Shown: piece by piece, positions 1 to 5,256 of the stretch
Position numbering within the stretch: position 1 is the first letter of the stretch
Layout of the letters: every line of letters starts with the position of its first letter
Source: Candidatus Collierbacteria bacterium GW2011_GWB1_44_6
GTDB taxonomy: Bacteria > Patescibacteriota > Microgenomatia > UBA1400 > MFAQ01
Length of the DNA: 5,776 nt
Reading direction: 5' to 3'
NCBI GenBank assembly: GCA_000998025.1
Contig: LCJG01000066.1
Coordinates: 1 to 5,776, forward strand
Program-made: the position numbers and the translations under genes
The notes under the pieces: generated by a model
Databases searched by the model: none
Told to the model about the DNA's origin: nothing
What the model saw: only the letters and a program-made list of their open reading frames with translations

Positions 1-243
1 GGAAGCGAAGGCTGTAGATATAATTTGTGTGACAAAAAAAGCAATAGCGTGACTGGAACTCCAGATAAGTAATACGGACATGGGAAGTAAAAGATAATAG
101 GAGACATAAATCCATACTGTCCAAGGTATTAACGGTATAAGATCATCTAGCTTGATTTTGAAATTGAATCTTGGCTTTTGGCGGTTCAGGGGGATGTAAA
201 GTAGGATGATTGAAGATAAGATAAGTAGTAGAAAGACTTTCAC
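1..243 (-). CDS. Membrane protein N-terminus, probable PAP2-family phosphatase (partial)
   Basis: This is the first 81 codons of a minus-strand gene that runs off the left edge. I start it at a GTG (243-241) because an in-frame TAA lies 12 nt upstream and no ATG is available near it. Residues 2-17 form a hydrophobic first membrane segment. A short basic loop (NRQKPRFNFKIK) follows, then an aromatic-rich stretch with 'LIPLIPWTVWIYVSYYLLL' (about 35-53) running into a second membrane segment. This 'IPxIPWxVWIYxSYY' pattern resembles the N-terminal part of PAP2/inositol-phosphorylceramide-synthase-like membrane phosphatases, which hydrolyse lipid phosphates at the membrane. The family's catalytic motifs (KX6RP, PSGH, SRX5HX3D) would lie beyond the window, so the assignment rests on the N-terminal pattern alone. 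It may be leaderless: TATAAT ends 8 nt before the GTG. It could be another polytopic membrane protein. Confidence 0.6.
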   Translation of the reverse strand, partial: MKVFLLLILSSIILLYIPLNRQKPRFNFKIKLDDLIPLIPWTVWIYVSYYLLLPMSVLLIWSSSHAIAFFVTQIISTAFAS

Positions 244-268
244 AGAAAAGTATTATAAAGGATAGAAT
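239..268 (+). promoter_or_regulatory. Promoter of pth
   Basis: TTCACA (239-244, five of six bases of the -35 consensus), an 18-bp spacer and TAGAAT (263-268) lie 7 nt before the pth ATG, which predicts a leaderless transcript. Its -10 is only 5 bp from the opposing TATAAT (252-257), and its -35 overlaps the GTG start codon of the leftward gene. A weaker alternative is initiation using AAAGGA (257-262) as a Shine-Dalgarno, 13 nt before the ATG. Confidence 0.5.
252..257 (-). promoter_or_regulatory. -10 element for the leftward membrane-protein gene
   Basis: A perfect TATAAT read on the minus strand lies 8 nt before the GTG start at 243. No Shine-Dalgarno fits between them, so transcription probably begins at or next to the start codon. 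The best -35 candidate at 17-bp spacing (275-280, TTCATC) matches consensus at only three of six bases and lies inside the first codons of pth. Confidence 0.5.
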
Positions 269-275
269 ATTAGAG

Positions 276-794
276 ATGAAACTTATTGTAGCCATGGGGA
301 ACCCTGGGGAAAAATACAAAATAACTAGGCACAATGCTGGATTTTTGTTTGTAGACCGCTTGACCGGAGGAGCTGTTTTTAGTTCTGAAAAAAAAATGGA
401 AACTGAACTCTATAAGAATGGAAATTTTATTTTTATTAAACCTCTAACCTTCATGAACGAGATAGGAAGAGCGGTGCGGAAAGTAATGGATTTTTATAAG
501 TTGTCAATTGATGACATTGTGGTAGTTCACGACGATTTGGACTTGAAGATCGGTGAATATAAGATACAAAAAGGTATCGGTCCAAAAGTCCACAATGGGA
601 TTCTCTCGATAGAGCAAGCTTTGGGAGATAAGCAATTTTTGAGGGTCCGTCTGGGGGTAGATAACCGTGGTGAAGAGCGGTTTGGGTCTGGAGCTGACTA
701 TGTCCTTTCTAATATGAACGAGGAAGAACTGGAAACACTAGAAGAGGTAATGGAGGAAGCAGGAGACGAGCTAGCGGTAGCTCTCGGCTTGTAG
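276..794 (+). CDS. pth: Peptidyl-tRNA hydrolase (Pth)
   Basis: This cytosolic enzyme releases tRNA from peptidyl-tRNAs that drop off the ribosome, by cleaving the ester bond. The 172-aa protein opens with MKLIVAMGNPG and has the family landmarks in order: N9 in GNPG, catalytic H19 in TRHNAG, N61 in FMN, D86 in HDDLDL and N107 in HNG. These correspond to N10, H20, N68, D93 and N114 of the E. coli enzyme. Length is slightly below the usual 185-195 aa. The loop before N107 reads GIGPKVHNG instead of the usual glycine-rich GxxGGHNG, so tRNA contacts there may differ. The ATG is supported by a -10 hexamer just upstream and by the family start. The last 24 bp overlap the 3' end of the convergent ABC transporter gene. 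The C-terminus is acidic (NEEELETLEEVMEEAGDE). Confidence 0.95.
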   Translation: MKLIVAMGNPGEKYKITRHNAGFLFVDRLTGGAVFSSEKKMETELYKNGNFIFIKPLTFMNEIGRAVRKVMDFYKLSIDDIVVVHDDLDLKIGEYKIQKGIGPKVHNGILSIEQALGDKQFLRVRLGVDNRGEERFGSGADYVLSNMNEEELETLEEVMEEAGDELAVALGL

Positions 795-2585
795 GGAGAA
801 GAGCTCTTTGTAGCGACCATTTTGTTTCATAAGTTCCGCGTGGCTACCGTACTCTACAGCAAGACCGTTTTCGAGAACCAAAATTTTGTCAGCTTTTCTC
901 ACTGTGCTAAAGCGATGAGAAACCAGAAAGATGATTTTATCTTTGGCGACCTTGAGAACGTCGGCAAAAATCTGCTCTTCTGACTCAGGATCAACATTGG
1001 ACGTTGGTTCGTCAAGGATAAGAATCTGAGCATTCCGGTAGAGAATCCTGGCCAGAGCAACTCGTTGCCATAAACCCTTCGATGGTTCGACTCCGCCAGA
1101 GAACTCTTTGTCCAATGGATTTTTGTACTTTAACGGCAGGGAGTTGATGAAGCTGTCTATTCCAGTAAGCCTGGCAGCACGTCTTATTTCTTTATTGACC
1201 CTCTTTCTGTCTATGTCTCCGAAACGGATATTATCTTCGGCTGAGAAAGGGTACTGGGCGAAGTCCTGGAAAAGAGCGGAGATGGCATGTCGGTAGCTTT
1301 TGATGTTGTAGTTTTTAATATTTTGTCCATTGATGAGAATTTCACCTTTTTGTGGTTCGTAAAAACGGCAGAGAAGTTTGATGAGTGTGGTTTTGCCTGC
1401 GCCGTTTTCTCCGACAATTGCGATATTATCGGCAGGATCAATCTTGAAACTTACTCCTTTTAGTATCCAACCCGGAGATTGTGGATATTTGAACCATACG
1501 TTTTGGAATTCTATGCCCTCAGTTAAGTTTATCGCCAGAGTGTCACCCGTGTGTTGGTTTTCTTCCGGTAAAGCCATAAACTTTTCATAGTCGGCAATAA
1601 AAAGGTAGTTTTGATAGATATCGCTGGCTTGCCTAATTAGCCGACTAATGTTGGCAATGAAGCTACCAATGGCGGAACTGATGATCTGAGCAGTACCCAA
1701 TGTTAGTGTTTGTATGATGGCTAAATAGAATAAGTAAAGACGAGTGCCACTAAGAAAGAGAGAAGTTGGTAGAGAGGCGACTTGACCTTTGATCGAGTAT
1801 CTGACATCGATATTTTTCTGGGCCTGGAAATATTCCATGGCCATTTTGAGTCGCCTTCCCAGCAGTGTTTCTACGTGGCCGAGAATTTTATTTTCATACA
1901 AATATTTTCCCTTTGTGGCGAAGTCTTCCAAAGCCCTATAGACACGCCATTTGGGCGAGTATTCGGTGGAAAGATCATGCCAGGCTTGTGATGACCGGAT
2001 ATTAATAAAAATGTTTGGGATTGCTAATAAGATGCAGGGTAGGACAATTAGTGGTTGAAAAGTAAGAATTGGAATGGCAGTAGAGATAATGGTAAAAACA
2101 ATTTCTGGTAACGTAGAAATTGGGGATACAAGCATCCAAATGGATCTTCCGGTACTATCTAAGACTTTTTGCAATAGGTCTCTGGTTTCGGGGGACTCGG
2201 AAGTCACAACGGGTAAAAGGTTAATTTTCCTGGATAAACCCAACTGTATTTTTTCGGATAGGGTGTCGCTGAGAATACGGCTTTGAATACGATCGATAGT
2301 TTGGAGTATTCTCTGGAGCTGGTCGATCACTAACCCGCCGACTGAAGCCCAGATCAAGACCCAGAGACTTTGAGAGATGTCGTGGGTAACAAGGGCACCT
2401 ATAACTGCGTCCGTTATGACTTTGGTTAGTAGCAAAGAAGGAAGCACTAGAGCTCCGTATAAAGAGTTGGTGGCGGTAATCTTGAGAAAAGTCCATTTGT
2501 CCAGCTGCCAAACCAGTTTGATGGTGGATCGGTAGGTGGTAAGAAAATCTCTCAATTTGGACAAATATTTGGAGAATTGAGGCAT
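771..2585 (-). CDS. ABC exporter half-transporter (membrane domain fused to ATPase) with degenerate signature motif
   Basis: A 604-aa protein with an N-terminal six-helix exporter domain (membrane segments roughly at 35-58, 70-95, 148-195 and 266-313) fused to a C-terminal ATPase domain. Such half-transporters dimerise in the inner membrane and export lipids, peptides or drugs; the substrate cannot be read here. ATPase motifs, numbered from the ATG: A-loop Y367, Walker A GENGAGKTT (392-400), Q-loop Q440, Walker B LILILDE with D525 and catalytic E526, D-loop SNVD (529-532), H-loop H557. The signature is PSKGLWQR (501-508) instead of LSGGQWQR: the serine and second glycine are kept, while the first glycine is Lys and the Gln is Leu. 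A TTG at 2612 would add nine residues. I prefer the ATG at 2585 because a TATAAT (2601-2596) lies between the two, so the TTG would precede the transcription start. Its 3' end overlaps pth. Confidence 0.9.
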   Translation of the reverse strand: MPQFSKYLSKLRDFLTTYRSTIKLVWQLDKWTFLKITATNSLYGALVLPSLLLTKVITDAVIGALVTHDISQSLWVLIWASVGGLVIDQLQRILQTIDRIQSRILSDTLSEKIQLGLSRKINLLPVVTSESPETRDLLQKVLDSTGRSIWMLVSPISTLPEIVFTIISTAIPILTFQPLIVLPCILLAIPNIFINIRSSQAWHDLSTEYSPKWRVYRALEDFATKGKYLYENKILGHVETLLGRRLKMAMEYFQAQKNIDVRYSIKGQVASLPTSLFLSGTRLYLFYLAIIQTLTLGTAQIISSAIGSFIANISRLIRQASDIYQNYLFIADYEKFMALPEENQHTGDTLAINLTEGIEFQNVWFKYPQSPGWILKGVSFKIDPADNIAIVGENGAGKTTLIKLLCRFYEPQKGEILINGQNIKNYNIKSYRHAISALFQDFAQYPFSAEDNIRFGDIDRKRVNKEIRRAARLTGIDSFINSLPLKYKNPLDKEFSGGVEPSKGLWQRVALARILYRNAQILILDEPTSNVDPESEEQIFADVLKVAKDKIIFLVSHRFSTVRKADKILVLENGLAVEYGSHAELMKQNGRYKELFSLQAESYR

Positions 2586-2595
2586 AGATATGTTT

Positions 2596-2601
2596 ATTAT
2601 A
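2596..2601 (-). promoter_or_regulatory. -10 element for the ABC transporter gene
   Basis: TATAAT on the minus strand lies 10 nt before the preferred ATG (2585-2583). The expected transcript would have a leader of only a few bases and no room for a Shine-Dalgarno. No good -35 is seen: TGTCCA (2619-2624) at 17 bp is weak. The element also argues against the upstream TTG start. Confidence 0.4.
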
Positions 2602-2613
2602 TTTGTTTCCAAC

Positions 2614-2619
2614 TATAAT
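2614..2619 (+). promoter_or_regulatory. -10 element for the rightward three-gene cluster
   Basis: A perfect TATAAT ends 6 nt before the ATG at 2626, so transcription should start on the A of the start codon. It lies 12 bp from the opposing -10 element of the ABC gene, forming a compact divergent promoter. No convincing -35 hexamer is visible at 16-18 bp. Confidence 0.5.
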
Positions 2620-2625
2620 GGACAC

Positions 2626-2916
2626 ATGGTAAATAAACCTGGCTTTAGTTCGATGACGAAAATTTTGGATAAGTACGAGATTGATGAGACAAAGCAGAAG
2701 AGAATAAGCCGCGAATGGCAGGATTACGCATACAGATTGGCTGTAGCACTAGACGATACCGCTCACACGCCGATATATATGAGGATTGCTAAAAGCACTC
2801 CCAGAGAACAGATTGAAAAAGCAAAGAGCTTTGTAATGGATGCCGGAGCTAGAAGCAAAGGAAAGATGTTTATGTGGAAACTCAAACAGCTCAAGGAGGA
2901 AGAGATAGGTGAATAG
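2626..2916 (+). CDS. Small charged protein of unknown function
   Basis: A soluble, probably mostly helical protein of 96 aa; I do not recognise a named family. It is rich in Lys, Arg, Glu and Asp. Visible pieces are an N-terminal TKILDKYEIDETKQKR (11-26), an aromatic helix REWQDYAYRLAVALDD (29-44), a middle segment HTPIYMRIAKSTPR and a basic C-terminal helix ending MFMWKLKQLKEEE (81-93). It has no Cys, signal peptide or membrane segment. An ATG at 2590 would add 12 residues, but the TATAAT at 2614-2619 lies inside that extension; ATG 2653 (87 aa) is a possible shorter start. Its end contains the Shine-Dalgarno and start codon of the MFS gene, overlapping by 8 nt, so the two are probably translationally coupled. 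I infer that it is real from length, composition and coupling. Confidence 0.75.
   Translation: MVNKPGFSSMTKILDKYEIDETKQKRISREWQDYAYRLAVALDDTAHTPIYMRIAKSTPREQIEKAKSFVMDAGARSKGKMFMWKLKQLKEEEIGE
2893..2900 (+). promoter_or_regulatory. Strong Shine-Dalgarno for the MFS gene
   Basis: AAGGAGGA sits 8 nt before the GTG at 2909, within the last codons of the preceding gene. It decides the GTG start. It also contrasts with the first genes of the transcription units here, which lack any such site and appear leaderless. Confidence 0.8.
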
Positions 2917-4066
2917 AAAAGTAGTAATTCTGTCGGTGATGTTGTTTTTTCTTTATTTAGGTGATGGAATACTGAGCGATTGGGTGCCGTCATTTATTCA
3001 AGGCTCGACTAAGAGCTCTATCACCATGGGATTGATTATTTCCTTTTCTTCAGTTGTGGGTTTTTTGGCTGACTTAGTATTTCCGGGATTATTGAAAAAA
3101 CTTAAAACAAAAAAGTTGATGCTCATGGCAATAGGTACAAGCCTTCTGTTTTGTGGGATTTTGTTATGGATGATTGCTTGGCCTATCTTACTGTTGTTCT
3201 TATTTTCTATGGCAGTTTGGGGTTTGTACTATGAGTTTTTGGGGTTTGGAAGCCAACAATTTGTTTCTGAGTCAGTACCGCTTCAGTCCAGATCCGGGGT
3301 ATGGGCTATCATGGGGGTCTTTAGGAGCTTGGCTTATTTTTTGGGTCCGATAATTGGCAGTTATGTGGCCTTGAGTATAGGGAATTCGGAAACTGTTTGG
3401 GTAGCCGTGGCTAGTGTGATCGTGGGACTATTGATTTGGTTATCTTGGGGGAAAAGAAATACAAATTACGCAACAGAAATAACTAAGGAAAGGTTTTTGA
3501 TCTGGCAAGAGGTGAAACGCTGGAAGACGCTTTCTGTTCATGTCTGGCCAATATTGGTAATAAGTGTGGTGATGGGAATAGTAGACGCTACCTTCTGGAC
3601 TACCGGGACAGTGCTTTCGGATAGTATGGCTCGTGACAACTGGCTGGGTGGTATGTTTTTACCTGCTTATATGCTTCCAATGGTTTTTGTGGGCATAATT
3701 GTGGCCAAGTGGGGAATTTACCGGGGAAAGAAGAAAATAGCGGAAACTTTTATGCTGGTTGCGCTTGTTTCTTTATTGTCCGGAGCGGCTCTTTCAATTG
3801 CCTGGCCGATGACTGAAGCCGTCTACTCCGACATTACAGAGAGAATGGGATACGAAGGAAAACATATGATGGGGCTATCAAGCTCAACCCTAAGCTTGGC
3901 TTATATCATTGGGCCGGTGATGGCCGGAGGCATTGCACAACTAGTAGGTGAACGATTGACCTTTTCTGTAATGGGGATTCTGATGGCTTTGGTAGCTTTG
4001 ATATTGCTAATAGTAACTCCCAGAAAATTAAGATTGCCGCAATCTGAGATACAGGCTTGGGACTAA
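2909..4066 (+). CDS. Major facilitator superfamily transporter
   Basis: A 385-aa inner-membrane secondary transporter with about twelve hydrophobic segments in two halves, separated by a charged cytoplasmic loop (about 181-206, SWGKRNTNYATEITKERF and following). The loop after helix 2 contains GFLADLVFPGLLKKLKTKKL (51-70), which matches the MFS motif-A pattern GxLaDrxGrkxxl loosely. Glycine/proline patches FLGPIIGS (144-151) and YIIGPVMAGG (332-341) resemble motif-C-type helices in each half. Acidic residues in helix 1 (D19, D24) and in the seventh segment (D226) could take part in proton coupling; that is inference. The start is GTG, fixed by a strong Shine-Dalgarno, and overlaps the upstream small gene by 8 nt. 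The substrate is not recognisable. The family call is safe; drug efflux versus nutrient or metabolite export cannot be decided. Confidence 0.85.
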   Translation: MNRKVVILSVMLFFLYLGDGILSDWVPSFIQGSTKSSITMGLIISFSSVVGFLADLVFPGLLKKLKTKKLMLMAIGTSLLFCGILLWMIAWPILLLFLFSMAVWGLYYEFLGFGSQQFVSESVPLQSRSGVWAIMGVFRSLAYFLGPIIGSYVALSIGNSETVWVAVASVIVGLLIWLSWGKRNTNYATEITKERFLIWQEVKRWKTLSVHVWPILVISVVMGIVDATFWTTGTVLSDSMARDNWLGGMFLPAYMLPMVFVGIIVAKWGIYRGKKKIAETFMLVALVSLLSGAALSIAWPMTEAVYSDITERMGYEGKHMMGLSSSTLSLAYIIGPVMAGGIAQLVGERLTFSVMGILMALVALILLIVTPRKLRLPQSEIQAWD

Positions 4067-4086
4067 ATGCTAGAATGATTATAGTT

Positions 4087-4638
4087 ATGAGAGATAAGAT
4101 TTCTTTACATCAGTTTGTATTATTTGGTGCTTTACTAATTCTTGTTCTGTGGAAGATTATTTCCGGTAACTTTAGCTTTGACCTAAATTTGCTTTGGTGG
4201 TTGTTGGGGTCGATTGTTGGATTTTTATTTGTATTTACCGATCGTTTTGTATATAGCTTTCTGATGAAGCCGAATGAGGCTTTGGGGATGAGATTGAAAG
4301 AACTTTTTCAGGGTAGGAAATTTAGTGAGGCCTTAATATTGCTTCTTAACGAGAGACATGAACAGAAAGAATTGATAATGAGGAGCTTTCTTTTTGTGAT
4401 GGTTTGGCTGGTACTCGCTTTCTTAACCGTAACCAGTATTGCGAGTCCTTTTGGTAGGGGGTTTATGCTGGGAATGGGTGTTCATTTATCTTTTGATCTT
4501 ATCTATGATTATTTCTGGAATAAAGAACGATTTGAGCTTTGGTTTTGGCAGATAAAAAGAGTAGTCAGTTCTGAAGAGAAAAGATGGTTTGTAATCGTGG
4601 TTTCTTTGGTATTTGTCTTTTTGGCCTTTTCTTTTTAG
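4087..4638 (+). CDS. Multi-spanning membrane protein of unknown function
   Basis: A 183-aa protein that I do not assign to a named family. Hydrophobic segments lie at about 9-26 and 35-58, then a charged soluble stretch (61-97) with KELFQGRKFSEALILLLNER followed by HEQKELIMR, then segments at about 98-120, 122-144 and 167-183. The C-terminus ends within the last hydrophobic segment (VFVFLAFSF). Segment 4 carries a His and acidic residues (GVHLSFDLIYDYFW), unusual for a passive membrane span. Starts at TTG 4057, ATG 4075 and ATG 4087 share the frame. I chose 4087 (MRDKISLHQF) because the residues before it do not look like a natural N-terminus; 4075 is nearly as good. It follows the MFS gene by 20 bp, so co-transcription is likely, although TTGGGA-N17-TATAGT (4057-4085) could be a local promoter. 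Confidence 0.75.
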   Translation: MRDKISLHQFVLFGALLILVLWKIISGNFSFDLNLLWWLLGSIVGFLFVFTDRFVYSFLMKPNEALGMRLKELFQGRKFSEALILLLNERHEQKELIMRSFLFVMVWLVLAFLTVTSIASPFGRGFMLGMGVHLSFDLIYDYFWNKERFELWFWQIKRVVSSEEKRWFVIVVSLVFVFLAFSF

Positions 4639-4641
4639 AAT

Positions 4642-4670
4642 TTGACATTGGATACCAGGGGGGGTATAGT
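4642..4670 (+). promoter_or_regulatory. Promoter of the CsoR-family regulator
   Basis: TTGACA (4642-4647, perfect -35), a 17-bp spacer and TATAGT (4665-4670, five of six bases of the -10) form the best sigma-70-type promoter in the window. The -10 ends 6 nt before the ATG at 4677, which predicts a leaderless transcript. The G-tract operator-like sequence fills the second half of the spacer and runs into the -10. Confidence 0.85.
4652..4667 (+). promoter_or_regulatory. Putative CsoR/RcnR-family operator
   Basis: ATACCAGGGGGGGTAT is a pseudo-palindrome (ATACC / GGTAT arms around a G tract), the type of site bound by CsoR/RcnR-family repressors. It covers the promoter spacer and the first bases of the -10 of the regulator gene, so a bound repressor would block RNA polymerase and autoregulate. 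Assignment to this repressor is inferred from position and form. No second copy is seen before trxA or trxB. Confidence 0.7.
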
Positions 4671-4676
4671 AGATAT

Positions 4677-4904
4677 ATGACGACAGAAGAAAAGAAAAAA
4701 TTGCAGGTGGCACTAAAGAGAATACAAGGACAGGTGGGAGGGATAGAGAAAATGATTTCTGAGGATAAAAAGTGTGAGGCTGTAGTAACACAAGTGGTGG
4801 CCTCGATGAGCTCGCTCAAGAGTGTTGCTAAAGCCCTCTTGGCGGATGCGGTGGACAGCTGCAACAAAGAAGATTATGCTAAATTATTGAAGAGATTTCT
4901 ATAA
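4677..4904 (+). CDS. CsoR/RcnR-family transcriptional repressor, two-cysteine (CstR-like) type
   Basis: A 75-aa all-helical DNA-binding repressor of the metal-sensitive/CsoR family (DUF156); the family forms tetrameric four-helix-bundle assemblies. Family features are KRIQGQVGGIEKMI (14-27), C33 after the acidic DKK turn, QVVASMSSLKS (39-49) and C62. Aligned with Mycobacterium tuberculosis CsoR, C33 and C62 match copper ligands C36 and C65, but the His61 position is A58. The Cu(I) site C-H-C is therefore incomplete, as in the persulfide sensor CstR, where two cysteines form di-, tri- or tetrasulfide links. Neighbouring trxA and trxB support a sulfide or thiol-redox role; this is inference. 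The protein ends soon after C62, shorter than the usual 85-120 aa. The ATG at 4677 is fixed by the promoter; a longer frame from 4584 would overlap the preceding gene and include the promoter. Confidence 0.9.
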   Translation: MTTEEKKKLQVALKRIQGQVGGIEKMISEDKKCEAVVTQVVASMSSLKSVAKALLADAVDSCNKEDYAKLLKRFL

Positions 4905-4915
4905 AATTTAATATT

Positions 4916-4921
4916 TATAAT
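4916..4921 (+). promoter_or_regulatory. -10 element for trxA
   Basis: A perfect TATAAT ends 7 nt before the trxA ATG, with no Shine-Dalgarno in the 24-nt gap after the regulator gene. This suggests a separate leaderless trxA transcript in addition to read-through from the regulator promoter. No good -35 is seen: TTGAAG (4887-4892) is too far away, at 23 bp. Confidence 0.5.
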
Positions 4922-4928
4922 AAACAAA

Positions 4929-5252
4929 ATGGATGTAGCTAGATTTACAGATCAAAATTTTAACGAGGAAGTGCTCAAGTCGGAGATGCCGGTACTGGTA
5001 GACTTTTATGCGGACTGGTGTGGACCATGCCGACTGGTCTCCCCCATAATTGAGGAACTGGCAAAAACGTATGAGGGTAAGATTGCGGTAGGAAAAGTGG
5101 ATGTAGATGCCAATTCGAAAGTGGCTGGAGATTACGGGGTGATGAGTATACCCACGGTAATTCTTTATGAAAAAGGTAAAGAGGTGGCGAGACAAGTTGG
5201 TTTTGGAGGTAAAGATGCCTATGTACAAATGATTGAGAAAGTTATTAAGTAA
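4929..5252 (+). CDS. trxA: Thioredoxin
   Basis: A cytosolic 107-aa dithiol reductant that reduces protein disulfides and is recharged by thioredoxin reductase. The classic fold is complete: buried D25 in VDFYAD, active site WCGPC (30-34) with C31 as nucleophile and C34 as resolving cysteine, partner strand KVDVDANSKVAGDYGV (56-71) and cis-Pro P75 in SIPTV. The length is typical of bacterial TrxA and no signal peptide is present. It begins 24 nt after the CsoR-type regulator and is followed by a structured intergenic element and trxB, so regulator, thioredoxin and reductase form a coherent redox unit. The conserved site GPC and cis-Pro make a glutaredoxin or a general disulfide isomerase unlikely. 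Confidence 0.97.
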   Translation: MDVARFTDQNFNEEVLKSEMPVLVDFYADWCGPCRLVSPIIEELAKTYEGKIAVGKVDVDANSKVAGDYGVMSIPTVILYEKGKEVARQVGFGGKDAYVQMIEKVIK

Positions 5253-5256
5253 ATTG

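Noticed and set aside
143..334. Minus-strand 63-aa frame over the pth start
   Set aside because: It overlaps both the pth coding start and the better-supported membrane-protein gene in another frame, and its proline-rich tail looks non-coding.
799..808. AAGAGCTCTT palindrome close to the pth stop, as a possible terminator
   Set aside because: It has no loop or T-tract and lies within the coding end of the ABC transporter gene.
2221..2625. Minus-strand 134-aa frame inside the 5' part of the ABC transporter gene
   Set aside because: It is out of frame with a clear 604-aa protein, and its own sequence has no coherent domain.
4584..4676. Upstream extension of the CsoR-family frame to an ATG at 4584
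   Set aside because: It would overlap the preceding gene by 55 nt and place the promoter and operator inside the coding region; the added residues do not resemble the family.
5148..5160. ATACCCACGGTAA in trxA, similar to the arms of the regulator operator
   Set aside because: It encodes the invariant SIPTV cis-proline segment, the central spacing is shorter and it lacks the G tract.
276..5252. None of the seven complete genes ends in TGA, suggesting a recoded TGA (code 25)
   Set aside because: Full-length frames contain no in-frame TGA and use ordinary glycine and tryptophan codons; seven genes is too small a sample to mean more than low TGA use.
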